From the NCBI GenBank assembly GCA_963693315.1, contig OY856188.1:266037114-266101113 (forward strand): 64,000 nt of DNA, given 5' to 3'. Below the pieces are notes generated by a model that worked only from the letters and a program-made list of their open reading frames with translations, did not search any database and was not told where the DNA came from. Position numbers and translations under genes: made by a program. Origin of the DNA: Diogma glabrata (Eukaryota > Arthropoda > Insecta > Diptera > Cylindrotomidae). Shown here piece after piece: positions 21,014 through 31,589 of the stretch; the first letter of the stretch is position 1; every line of letters begins with the position of its first letter.

Positions 21014-23461
21014 ATGGTTTTATTAAGTGATTTGAAGGTTCTTGAGTTAAAGAAAGAACTAGAACAACGTGGATTGGCAACAACCGGCAACAAAACTGAA
21101 TTAACGATACGGCTTCGAGAAGCTATGGAAGCTAGTGGAGTAGTTGTGGAAAGTTACCAGTTTGGAGTGATTAGTACAAATGCTGATTCAGTAGCAGTTG
21201 ATGAAGAGAAAAGTTCTGTTGCGGAAACAATAACAACATTACCATCTGGAAACTGCGATTTTACGCAGTTAATGGCTATGATGCAACAAATAAATTTAAA
21301 CATGCATCAGATGAATGCTAATATGGTTGCCAATAAACAGGAATTGAATCAGCAACTGGATGCCGTAAATGCCAATATGAATCAACAAATGGCTGCTACT
21401 CAGGAAGAAATCAGTAGCAACATCAATCAACAAATGGCTGCAAATAAAGAAGAAATCAGCAACATCAATCAACAAATGGCTGCTACCAAAGAAGAAATAA
21501 CTACAACATTGGCTGAAAATAAAAATGAGATAAACCAGCAAATAAACGAGTTGAATATTAGCATAAATCAACACTTGGACGAGAAACTTCTACAAATGTC
21601 AACGGCATTCGATGTTAAAGTCGAGAAAATTCAAACAGAAATGCAGGAATTCGAGCGTGGTTTGAATAAGGTCGTAACTAAAGTTGACGATTTTGAGAAG
21701 AGGTTACAAGATGTTGAAACAGTTAAGGGTTCTTCACATGTGGTACACCAAGTAGCAAATATTAAACTAAAGCCACCATCGTATGACGGTACCACATCTT
21801 TCGGCATCTTCAAGTTCCAGTTCGAGACCGCAGCTGATCAAAATGTTTGGAACGCTGAAAATCGTCTTGCTGCATTGATAGTTGCGTTTAAAGGTGAAGC
21901 AGCTGAAGCGCTACAGGCAGTACCAGAAAATGACCGGAAAAGTTATGCTGAGGTGATAAATGCGTTGGAACGTAAATATGGCAGCGACCATAAAAAGGAG
22001 TTATACAGAATTGAGCTAAAAGGTCGCTTGCAACGAAATGGTGAATCTCTACAGGATTATTCCTCGGCTGTAGAGCGGCTTGTTCATTTAGCACACTCAA
22101 ATACACCACCATATTTCATGGAGAAAATGAAGATCGAGGCCTTCATTGATGGTATCCGAGATCCAGAAACCAGGATCAAAGTAATGACTACACCTAAGGC
22201 GACTTTCCATGAAACTGTCGCATACGCAATGCAATATGAGATGGTACAGAGGATGTGTATGCCATCTGGTGGATGCAGAAAAAGGAATGTAGAGGGAAAC
22301 ATCAAAGGGGAAGTTTTGGCACACAGAGATAGAAGCGACATCAGATGCTGGGTATGTGATGAAGAGGGTCACATGGCACGGGAGTGCAAGACAAACGGGG
22401 AAGCAGACAGATTGTCGTCTTCTGTGAAGAACAGAGGAGCCGAAGAAATGGAGCACTTAGGGTTCAGGAACAGCAGTAGGAAACTCCTGTGCTGGATATG
22501 TAGGAAATCGGGCCATATCTCACAGGACTGCTGGAACAGGAAGCGTGATAGATCTTCGTCTCCTATTCAACGGAAGCCTGTTGGAGGTGCAACTGTAAAG
22601 TCAAAAAGTGAGGAGAATGCAGCCTACATTCCAATTTCAAGAATTGCGGTAAATGGTGAAAGCTTGGGTATCAATGGAAAACTTGAAGGTAAAGGTTGCT
22701 TCATGACACTGGATACAGGTTCAGCTCGAACATTCATTCGCAAAGGTTTAATTGACGGTGTTTTGGAACCATCGGATGGATTGAAACTCCGAACAGTAAC
22801 TGGAGAATGCGCTGACGTAGCTGGTAAAAGAATCGCTGAAATAAAATTGGGAAATAACTGCTATCAACAAAAGGTGCTAGTGGCAGACATTATGGATGAA
22901 GTCATTTTGGGGATGGACTTCATGAAGGCGAAGGGATTAGTCTTCGATTTTGGATGTGGAATCCTAAAGGTAAATAATGTTGAGATGCCACTACTTGTGA
23001 ATAAGGCAGAGTCAACCGATATTGGCAGCGATGAGGAACTACGCAGTGCAGAGGAAAATCCAGCACCATCCAAACAGATGAGGGAAAGAAACGTCAACCG
23101 ACGCAGACGTTTGAACAAAGGCCGAAAGTTAAAAACGAAACAAGCTCAGGTCCAGTACGAAGTGAGCAATGTAAATGAAGTGGTTCAAATAGCGTCAAAT
23201 GGAAACGAATCGCAGCTGAAAATGAGAATGGTTCGGAGACATGGCAATGTGAAACACTCAAAGGGAAAAGATAAGGAGGGTTTTAGAGATAATGAGAATC
23301 CATACTTATCACGGTGGGCGGACATAGAACAAAGTAATGGCCAAGGACTTAGAAAGGGACCAGAAGCAATTCTAAACCGCCTGGGCAATAGAAAAAAAAA
23401 AATGTTTGGATTCAACAATTGGACGAGAGATCTAGATCCTGTTCGGGACGAACAGGCTTAA
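21014..23461 (+). CDS. Element 2 Gag-protease fusion, RT/RNaseH/IN absent
   Basis: One uninterrupted frame of 815 codons, starting at ATG 21014, 34 nt after the LTR. Residues about 3-40 are a SAP motif (LSDLKVLELKKELEQRGLAT). Residues about 85-235 are a coiled coil built from near-repeats of NINQQMAATKEEI. The capsid-like part (YDGTTSFGIFKFQFE) is at about 255-420. Two CCHC knuckles follow (CWVCDEEGHMARECK and CWICRKSGHISQDCW), where elements 1 and 3 have one. A retroviral-type protease has LDTGSA and VILGMDFM. The next 150 or so residues are basic and unlike RT (MRERNVNRRRRLNKGRK), ending in DLDPVRDEQA, which matches the last residues of element 1 Pol. Gag and PR need no frameshift here. It looks like an internal deletion that removed RT to IN and kept one frame. 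Confidence 0.88.
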   Translation: MVLLSDLKVLELKKELEQRGLATTGNKTELTIRLREAMEASGVVVESYQFGVISTNADSVAVDEEKSSVAETITTLPSGNCDFTQLMAMMQQINLNMHQMNANMVANKQELNQQLDAVNANMNQQMAATQEEISSNINQQMAANKEEISNINQQMAATKEEITTTLAENKNEINQQINELNISINQHLDEKLLQMSTAFDVKVEKIQTEMQEFERGLNKVVTKVDDFEKRLQDVETVKGSSHVVHQVANIKLKPPSYDGTTSFGIFKFQFETAADQNVWNAENRLAALIVAFKGEAAEALQAVPENDRKSYAEVINALERKYGSDHKKELYRIELKGRLQRNGESLQDYSSAVERLVHLAHSNTPPYFMEKMKIEAFIDGIRDPETRIKVMTTPKATFHETVAYAMQYEMVQRMCMPSGGCRKRNVEGNIKGEVLAHRDRSDIRCWVCDEEGHMARECKTNGEADRLSSSVKNRGAEEMEHLGFRNSSRKLLCWICRKSGHISQDCWNRKRDRSSSPIQRKPVGGATVKSKSEENAAYIPISRIAVNGESLGINGKLEGKGCFMTLDTGSARTFIRKGLIDGVLEPSDGLKLRTVTGECADVAGKRIAEIKLGNNCYQQKVLVADIMDEVILGMDFMKAKGLVFDFGCGILKVNNVEMPLLVNKAESTDIGSDEELRSAEENPAPSKQMRERNVNRRRRLNKGRKLKTKQAQVQYEVSNVNEVVQIASNGNESQLKMRMVRRHGNVKHSKGKDKEGFRDNENPYLSRWADIEQSNGQGLRKGPEAILNRLGNRKKKMFGFNNWTRDLDPVRDEQA

Positions 23462-23472
23462 GTGGAGGGTAA
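23462..23472 (+). promoter_or_regulatory. Polypurine tract of element 2
   Basis: GTGGAGGGTAA just before the TGTTACG of the 3' LTR, directly after the TAA of the long frame. It is in the same position as the element 1 tract and should prime plus-strand DNA. Confidence 0.7.
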
Positions 23473-23873
23473 TGTTACGATTTAGAAAAATCTAGACGAT
23501 TACGGTCACTTCCAGGAAAATAAAATCAACAAAACACAACAATCAAATTAATGAAATGAATATTGTTGTTGTTGTCTCTTCTTAGAAATAGGGTCAACAT
23601 AAACGATTTTATGAATCAAATCAACATAACGTAAAATAATCGAATATTCTAATATTTTCTCAAGGTTTCTGGAAAGTGATGTCGAATTATCTAGAAGTAT
23701 TGCAGAAGGTATATAAGAAAATTGGTTCTTGTAGTTTTTTAATTAGTTTATTTTAGACCTGCGACAGTAAAGTGAAATTAAATATAAAATTAGTTTTATT
23801 TTAAACCTGCGATAGTGAAGTTAAAATTATAAAAGTGTTCTTTAAATTAGTTTTTGTGTAAAGTTATAAGTAT
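23473..23873 (+). repeat. Element 2, 3' LTR, first part
   Basis: Starts TGTTACG and runs for 401 bp parallel to the 5' LTR, up to the GTAT duplication of element 3. Confidence 0.9.
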
Positions 23874-24359
23874 TGTGACGATTATGGAAGATGATAGAAC
23901 ACAAAAACAATAGAACTTTCAAGAAAATTCTCGTTAGTTCTACAAATATAAAAATCAAAAGATACAAAAGGTAACAATGCAACCAAAGTAAACATTTAAT
24001 AGGAAGTATTTGTTTTATCGAATAAGGATTGGTTAACGAAATAAAAATTGGTAAATAAAACAATTGAAAAGAATAGATTTCACACCTAGGTGTCAATATT
24101 TGAAGATCGTCTTATTGTTGATAAAGGAAAAAAAAGGGTGTGTTCTATCTAGAACATTACAGCAGTTTCGAGGCTATTTCATGTAGTATATATAAAAGGT
24201 GTTGTTCGAGGATACAAGTAGTATAAAATTGTTAGTGATACAAAAAGTATAAAAATTTAGCAGTGATAAAGGCGAAGTAAAATTAACAGTTTTATAAGTA
24301 GAAAGTTAAAAGTGATATTGTGAACAAGTATAAAAGAATTATAAGTGGTGAAATATTGT
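23874..24359 (+). repeat. Element 3, truncated 5' LTR
   Basis: Begins TGTGACG and matches the 3' LTR up to AAATATTGT. The remaining 162 bp, including the AATAAA region, are missing. The TATA-like TATATAAAAG near 24190 remains. Confidence 0.88.
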
Positions 24360-24373
24360 GAATAGATTAAAAT

Positions 24374-25840
24374 TTGAATGGATTAAAAGTTCAAGATCTG
24401 AAGAGCGAATTGGAGAAAAGGAATCTTTCAACAACGGGAACTAAGAATGAGTTGAAAGAGCGATTAATAAAAGCTATGGAAGCAGCTGGATTGGATCCAG
24501 AAAAATATCGTTTTGGGCAAGAAGAAGCAGATGAAAATCCAGATGCAGGAAATAATGAAGCTAAAGATGGTGCTGTTGAAGCAACGAGGCAAGTCGTACC
24601 AGCAAACAACGACTTTGCACAGTTAATGGCTATGATGGAGCAAATGAGTTTCAACATGAGAGCAGATGTAAAGGCAAACATGGAGGTTATGAACAAAAAG
24701 TTAGATTTGCAAAGTAACAGCATGAGTAATGAAATGAAAAAGTTAGATGTCAACATAAAGCAACAGTCTGCAAACATCGATCAACAATTAGCTGCAAGTC
24801 GAGAAGAAATAAAGCAGCAGTCCATAACCATCAATCAACAGTCTGCAAACATCGATAAACAATTGGCAACAAATCGAGAAGAAATGAAGCAATTAATGGA
24901 AGAAAAGATTCTTCAAATTTCAAACACATTCCATGGAGAGGTCGAGAAAGTACAACAAGAAGTAAAGCAATTGGAGCAGAAAGTTCTCGACGAAAACCAG
25001 AAAGTACAATCAATGGTTGTGAATTTTGAAAAAAGGCTTCAAGATGTTGAAATTAATGGTAAAACAATTCACACGGTTCAACAAACACATAGCATGAAGT
25101 TAAAACCGCCCCCATACGATGGTACATCATCGTTTGGAATTTTCAAATTCCAATTTGAAACGGCAGCTGATCAGAACAGTTGGAACGAAACACATCGTGT
25201 GGCAGCTTTAATAGTGGCACTGAAGGGTGAAGCAGCAGAAACAATACAAGCAGTTCCAGAACAAGATCGAAGGAGCTACAATGAGATCATGAAAGCTTTA
25301 GATCGCAAGTATGGTAGTGACCACAAGCGGGAGATATACAGACTTGAGTTGAAGGGTCGCTATCAGCGAATTGGAGAAAGTCTGCAAGAGTTTTCGTCTG
25401 CGATCGAACGTCTGGTACATATGGCACATGGAAATACATCACCAGACTATATGGAAAGAATGAAGATAGATGCGTTCATCGACGGCATAAGAGATCCAGA
25501 GACGCGGAAGTCAGCTGTGATGACGCCTAAAGCTACATTTGCTGAAACAATAGCTTGTGCATTGACTAGTGAGACGGCACAAGCAATTGTCAAACCAACA
25601 ATCAAAGTACGCCGTGTAGAAATGGAAGAAGAGGATAGTTTTAGGCCCCAAAAAAGATCCAGAGAATTCAACAGTAGAATAAGATGTTGGGTATGTGACA
25701 AACTTGGTCACATATCTCGAGAATGCAGAGAGGCCAGAAGAAAACGGGGAAGATCAACATCACCAATCAGACGGAGATCATCTGAAGAAAAGGCTCAAGC
25801 GGGAGAGGATGGTCAAATAGCAGCGGAAGGGTTAAACTAA
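24374..25840 (+). pseudogene. Element 3 gag, start codon lost
   Basis: Open for 488 codons but begins at TTG. The ATG present in element 1 was removed by the 5' deletion, and the next in-frame ATG lies near residue 43, inside or after the SAP motif. Otherwise it is like element 1 Gag: SAP motif, coiled coil with an extra NINQQSANIDKQLATNREE-type repeat, capsid-like part and one CCHC knuckle (CWVCDKLGHISREC). It ends AAC TAA within the frameshift signal. Dead as a unit, yet its frame is still clean, so the damage is fairly recent. Confidence 0.85.
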
Positions 25841-25890
25841 AACGAGTCAGCTTTAAGGGGCGTAAGCTGGCTCCCACAACCGAATGCCCC
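25831..25890 (+). promoter_or_regulatory. Programmed -1 frameshift signal, element 3 copy
   Basis: G TTA AAC at 25831-25837, spacer 25838-25843, stem 1 pairs 25844-25853 with 25864-25873 (10 bp), loop 25854-25863. Stem 2 pairs GGGGCGT (25857-25863) with ATGCCCC (25884-25890). This is identical to element 1. The -1 frame is open from 25786, so gag and pol overlap by about 55 nt. Confidence 0.78.
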
Positions 25891-28800
25891 ATAATCTCCA
25901 TCCCTATTTCAAGAATCGCAAGGAATGGTGACAGTTTAACGATTGGAGCTAAAATTGATGACAACAACTGTATCATTACGCTAGATACTGGAGCAACTCG
26001 CACAATAGTCCGTACAGATTTACTAAAAGGGGAATTACAACCAGCAGAAAAATATCGAATACAAACAGCAACAGGGGAAAGTGCAACTATCAGGGGAAGC
26101 AAAATTGCCGATATAAAAATAGGAAATACGCACTTTCAGCATGAAGTTCTAGTGGCAGACATCGTTGATGAAGTAATTTTTGGTATGGACTTCATGAGGC
26201 CGAATGGATTTGTAATAGACGCTGGAAATGGAGTACTCAAGTATGGTAACGTAGAGTTGGTTCTTCAGATGAATGGTGCAGAATCAAGTATGAGGCGAAT
26301 AATATTGGAACATCGCGAAAAGCTGCCACCTAATACCGAAACAATCGTCTGGGGAAGATTGGAGGGAGATTCTGGGTCACCAAGGTTGTGGGTTGTGGAA
26401 GCCAATGAAAATGGTCTTCAACATCAAGAGATCATTATAGGGAAAACATTAGTTGTACCAGATGAAAACTTAAGAATACCGATAAGAACACTAAATCTGT
26501 CAGACAAAATAAAAACCCTCAAGAAAGGAACAATCGTCGGTAAATGTGAAGAAGTAACTACCATTGTGAAATGTGAACAACAGCACACAGAAAGGAAAGT
26601 CGAAAATCAAACGCAGAAGAAAGAAATACAAAATCTACTACAGAAGTGGACAACAGAGCTTACAAAAGAACAAAAGAAAGAAGCAGAGCAGTTGCTCGAA
26701 CGTTATTCGTCCATCTTCTGCAGCACATCAGCAGACAACGGAAGAACTAATCTGGTTAAACATAAAATTGACACGGGAGCAGAAATGCCGATTCGCCAAG
26801 CACCAAGAAGATTACCATTAGCAAAACGGGAAGAAGCTGATAGAATGGTAAAGGATATGAAAATGGCTGGTGTTATCGGGCAATCAGATAGTCCATGGAG
26901 TTCACCTGTGGTTTTAGTTGGAAAGAAGGATGGAACTATGAGATTCTGCGTCGACTATAGAAAACTGAATGCAGTAACAAAGAAAGATAGCTACCCATTA
27001 CCTCGAATTGATGATACCTTGGACACATTATCAGGTGCCAAAATATTCTCAACATTAGATCTGCAAAGTGGTTATTGGCAGGTAGAAGTCCAAGAAGAGG
27101 ATCGAGAAAAGACAGCGTTTAGTGTGGGTAGTGGGCTATGGCAGTTTAACGTTATGCCATTCGGACTATGTAATGCTCCCGCAACATTTGAACGTTTAAT
27201 GGAACGTGTGCTGAAAGGATTACATTGGAGAACGTGCCTTGTGTACTTGGACGACATCATTGTAATGGGCAAGGATTTCGACGATCATTTGAAGAATTTA
27301 GAAGAAGTCTTCGAGCGAATCCAAGCAGCAGGACTAAAATTGAGTCCAAAGAAATGTACACTATTCAGAGAAGAAGTAAAGTACTTGGGGCACAAAGTAA
27401 CAACAAATGGAATACACACAGATGCTGATAAGATCACAGCAGTAAAAGAATGGCCAAGACCTAAGAATTTACATGAGCTTCGCAGTTTTCTGGGATTGTG
27501 CACTTACTACCGACGTTTTGTACCAGGATTTGCCAATGTTGCTAAGAGTCTACATGAGCTCACGAGGAAGGATAAAGCTTTTGAATGGACCGAAAAGCAA
27601 GAAGATGCTTTTGTGGAGCTTCGGAAAAGATTGTGCACAGCACCAGTTCTGGCTTACCCTATACCAAATTTTAAATTCATATTAGACACTGATGCCAGCA
27701 ATGATGGTATAGGAGGAGTGTTATCTCAAGAAATTGATGGACAAGAAAAAGTAATAGCTTATTACTCAAAAATACTGTCCAAGCCAGAAAGGAATTATTG
27801 TGTAACCCGTAAAGAATTGCTGGCTATAGTAGAATGTGTAAAACATTTTCACAAATATTTGTACGGTCAAAAATTCCATTTGAGAACTGATCATGGAGCA
27901 TTGAGGTGGCTACTGCAATTTAAGAACCCGGAAGGACAAGTAGCACGATGGATTGAACGCTTACAAGCTTATGATTTCGACATTGAACATCGAAGGGGAA
28001 GTGCACATGGAAATGCTGATGCATTATCAAGAAGGCCATGCCAGGTGGAATGCAAGCACTGTAATCGGGCGGAAAGTAAGGAAAACATTATTGATGTCAG
28101 GCTTCTGCAAGTGCTTCCTAGTGAAGACGACGCATGAAGTGGTAAGGAAGGAGCAACTGGAAGATCCGAGCTTGGCACCAATAATAAAGTGCAAGGAAAA
28201 GGGAGAAAAACCTACATGGAGTGAGATTGCCGATAAAAGTCAAACATTAAAGGCATATTGGGCACAATGAGACAGCCTCTGCATTGAATATGGATGCTTG
28301 AAAAGAATTTGGGAAAGTCCTGACGGATCAGTTAAAGAATCAATGATAGTAGTTCCCAAAATAAGAATACCTCAAGTATTAAAGGAATATCATGAAGGAA
28401 CCAGTGGCGGTCACCTGGGTATTAACAAAACCCTTGCTAAAGTACGGCGTAGATTTTATTGGTCAGGAGCACGTCAATCGGTAGTGGAATGGTGTCAAGC
28501 ATGCGATCAATGTGCGGCTGCAAAGGGACCTGCAAGAAGAAGCCGTGGTAACATGAGGCAGTATAATGTAGGAGCACCATTCGAGAGAATTGCGATGGAT
28601 GTAGCTGGACCATTTCCGACTTCTGATAACAACAACAAATATGTGCTAGTCATAATGGATTATTTTAGCAAGTGGCCAGAAGTGTGTGCAATACCAAACC
28701 AAGAAGCAACAACGATCGCTGAAGCAGTAGTTAGCAATCGGATAAGTCGCTACGGAGTACCGATGGAAATTCACACAGATCAAGGAAGAAATTTTGAATC

Positions 28801-29452
28801 TACCATATTTCAAGAAATCTGTCAGATGCTTGGAATTAATAAAACTAGAACAACTGCTTCACATCCCCAATCAGATGGCATGGTTGAAAGATTTAATGCT
28901 ACTCTTGAGAAATATCTAGCAAAAGTAGTGAACAAGAATCAACGTGATTGGGATCGTCATATTCCGTTATTCTTGATGGCTTATAGATCAGCAGTGCATG
29001 ATACAACCAAAACGACGCCTGCTACAACCATTTTTGGAAATGATTTACGGCTACCTGGTGATCTGAAGTTTGGGATTATTCCATCGTCAACATTATGTGT
29101 ACAAGATTATGTTAATAAACTTCAAAAAGAACTTGAGGAGGTACACACGTTTGTCAGACAGAAAGCACAGATATCCAGTGATCGAATGAAGGCTCGGTAT
29201 GACATTCGCGCAAACAACAAAGGATTTGAGGAAGGACAACTAGTGTGGCTACACAATCCACAGCGGAGAAAAGGACTATCTCCAAAACTACAAACATCTT
29301 GGGAAGGACCTTATACCATCATAACAAAATTAAACGATGTCGTTTATCGAATAAAGAAAGGTCAACGAGCGAAACCAAAAGTCGTTCATCTAGAAAGATT
29401 AGCACCCTACAGAGGGGGAGATTTAGATTCTATTCGGGACGAACAGAAATAA
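25832..29452 (+). pseudogene. Element 3 pol, broken by a 2-nt deletion and a nonsense codon
   Basis: PR (LDTGA), RT (YLDD at about 27244-27255) and RNase H (DTDAS) are read in one frame to about 28130. There, compared with element 1 (GACTGGACGC), two bases are missing (GACGACGC), and the frame ends at the TGA at 28135. The downstream part continues in another frame but has TGA at 28268-28270 where element 1 has TGG (Trp). From 28298 the integrase zinc region, the catalytic D, D and E residues and the GPY/F motif are open to TAA at 29452. Further missense changes are present, for example W to R shortly after the catalytic region. A functional Pol is not possible. Confidence 0.9.
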
Positions 29453-29463
29453 GTGGGGGAGAA

Positions 29464-30111
29464 TGTGACGATTATGGAAGATGATAGAACACAAAAACAA
29501 TAGAACTTTCAAGAAAATTCTCGTTAGTTCTACAAATATAAAAATCAAAAGATACAAAAGGTAACAATGCAACCAAAGTAAACATTTAATAGGAAGTATT
29601 TGTTTTATCGAATAAGGATTGGTTAACGAAATAAAAATTGGTAAATAAAACAATTGAAAAGAATAGATTTCACACCTAGGTGTCAATATTTGAAGATCGT
29701 CTTATTGTTGATAAAGGAAAAAAAAGGGTGTGTTCTATCTAGAACATTACAGCAGTTTCGAGGCTATTTCATGTAGTATATATAAAAGGTGTTGTTCGAG
29801 GATACAAGTAGTATAAAATTGTTAGTGATACAAAAAGTATAAAAATTTAGCAGTGATAAAGGCGAAGTAAAATTAACAGTTTTATAAGTAGAAAGTTAAA
29901 AGTGATATTGTGAACAAGTATAAAAGAATTATAAGTGGTGAAATATTGTTAGTACAAGAAGAACTAAAAGGGGAATAGTAAAAGGAGAAATATTTTTATT
30001 GTAAAATCTTGAACGAATAAAATTATAACGTTTAGAAAATCCATTGTGTTTTAAATTTCCTGATTTAGTGATCGAACTAAATAATTGTAACTCGGCTAAA
30101 GAAACGTTACA
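29464..30111 (+). repeat. Element 3, 3' LTR
   Basis: 648 bp, starting TGTGACG after the GTGGGGGAGAA polypurine tract and ending AACGTTACA. AATAAA is present near 30016. Its last bases differ from the element 1 LTR (CACCACA). Confidence 0.9.
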
Positions 30112-30414
30112 GTATAATAAAGTTATAAGTGTTATTGAGTAGAAATATTTTGTGTATTATTTTGAACGTTGAGTTACTGGAAATTTCTACAATAAACCGT
30201 TGGAGTTTCTGAAGCTGTTAAAAGAATATTCTAGTTAGGAATATTGTTTGCTGCATTGTTTTCCTGTTGTTGTGAAACAATTAAGGTGTTGAATACTTAA
30301 TAAAACCTGGTGTTTGTGCTAACTAATCAGTGATCGAACTCAAGAAGAGATTGGGAATTGCGTTTTCGAATTGAGAGTAAGGCCAATTCGAAGTAAGGTT
30401 AGAAAAACGTAACA
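30112..30414 (+). repeat. Element 2, 3' LTR, second part
   Basis: Resumes with GTATAATAAAGTTATAAGTG after element 3 and ends AACGTAACA, followed by the ATAT duplication at 30415-30418. Confidence 0.9.
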
Positions 30415-30418
30415 ATAT

Positions 30419-31340
30419 TGTTTGAATGGTAAGCAATATTATGTTGACATATTTAGGCTATTATAAAAAAATTATCGATCAATTTATGATTTAGTTTGTT
30501 ACAATTTTTGTTTTAAAATTAAAGAAACATATGGCCAGTTAATATCTTGATTTAGATTTATTAGATATGAAAGGAATAGTCATAAAAATATTGTTTTATT
30601 GTTCATAAAAGATATATGACTTAATTATAATAGACATTAAGAGACCTACTATACGTCTCATTTTTATTACTCGTGAAAATAGTCATTCTATTAGATGTTC
30701 AATAGGACATATATATAGGTAATTCCTTCATTATTAGTTTAAAGGGAAAAGCCTTTGAGTACTTTCTAGGAATTATATATAAACGTTACATTGCAATAAC
30801 ATTTGGTCAAAGCGGGTATATTTACTTAGTTATGTAATACGACTTGATTGAACTATTACTATCTTTCAATCATTTCCCGTGTCCGAATACCACCTGATAT
30901 GTGAGGAGCAGTATAATTGACGTTGAAAATTATTATTGTTAGAAATTAATTTTATTTTTGCTAAGAGTCTTGTCCTAAACTAAAAGGAACCATATATTAT
31001 TTTTCTTTCAAAAACTATATATTAAACTTTTGCCACATACCAAAGTCTTCACACTTGAAAATCTGGTGTTTCAAGGGATCGAAGTCGAATCCCAAATAAC
31101 TCAGTTTTGATGATTCATCGAAAATTTACAAATTGATATTGAATCTTGTGTTTTCAAGAAATATGATGGAATATCATGCACTATTTGTGATATTAGAATA
31201 CATAAAAAAGTTTTACTGACTTCTTAGAATCTGTCAGTTGAAATCGTCCACAAGTTAATCAAATAGATCTTTCTTATTTGAATACTGGGGGTGAGATTAC
31301 GATGTGTTTTTGTGTTAAAATCAGTTATCTCATAAACTAT
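30419..31340. other. Plain FAS1 intron sequence
   Basis: A+T-rich. No coding frame, repeat or transposon end was recognised. Confidence 0.4.
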
Positions 31341-31344
31341 ATCG

Positions 31345-31589
31345 TCGCTTTAATAATGAAACAACGTATGCTATTTATACGTTGTTTTTATATAATAGGT
31401 GCGCTGCATTCCCCATAAGGGCATCTTTGAATTGGCGTTTTTAAATTTTCGAATTATTTTATGACTGGGGGTAAGAATTAATAAATTATAAATTAACGTC
31501 CATGCAAATGCATGCGCACATCAAACTTTAAACTCAAATATCTCGAAACTATACTTTTGCGTATACGTCATTTCATTATTAAAGCGACG
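31345..31589. repeat. Short inverted repeat
   Basis: TCGTCGCTTTAATAATGAAA at about 31345 returns inverted as TTTCATTATTAAAGCGACGA ending at 31589, about 30 bp per arm, with related CGTATGC/GCGTATACG sequence inside. Probably the ends of a small non-autonomous element. Confidence 0.5.

Larger units (their letters stand above)
23874..30111 (+). mobile_element. Element 3: damaged copy of the element 1 family, nested in element 2
   Basis: 6238 bp, flanked by GTAT at 23870-23873 and 30112-30115. The 3' LTR is 648 bp (29464-30111). The 5' LTR keeps only 486 bp (23874-24359). A deletion removes the last 162 bp of that LTR, the primer site and the gag start codon, with a short filler in between. Pol carries a 2-nt deletion and a nonsense codon. 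The copy cannot make full proteins, and without a primer site cannot copy itself. Confidence 0.92.
19429..30414 (+). mobile_element. Element 2: non-autonomous Gag-PR gypsy-type element, interrupted by element 3
   Basis: LTRs of about 700 bp start TGTTACG and end CGTAACA, a perfect 7-bp inverted terminus. The target duplication is ATAT at 19425-19428 and 30415-30418. The 5' LTR (19429-20979) is enlarged by a palindromic insertion. The 3' LTR is split into 23473-23873 and 30112-30414 by element 3. The internal part (20980-23472) encodes only Gag and protease. The two LTRs differ at several positions (for example TTTTGTCAAGG against TTTTCTCAAGG), so the insertion is older than element 1. Confidence 0.9.

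Noticed and set aside
21296..22456. Several minus-strand frames of 74 to 119 codons
   Set aside because: Shadows of the 815-codon Gag-PR frame of element 2.
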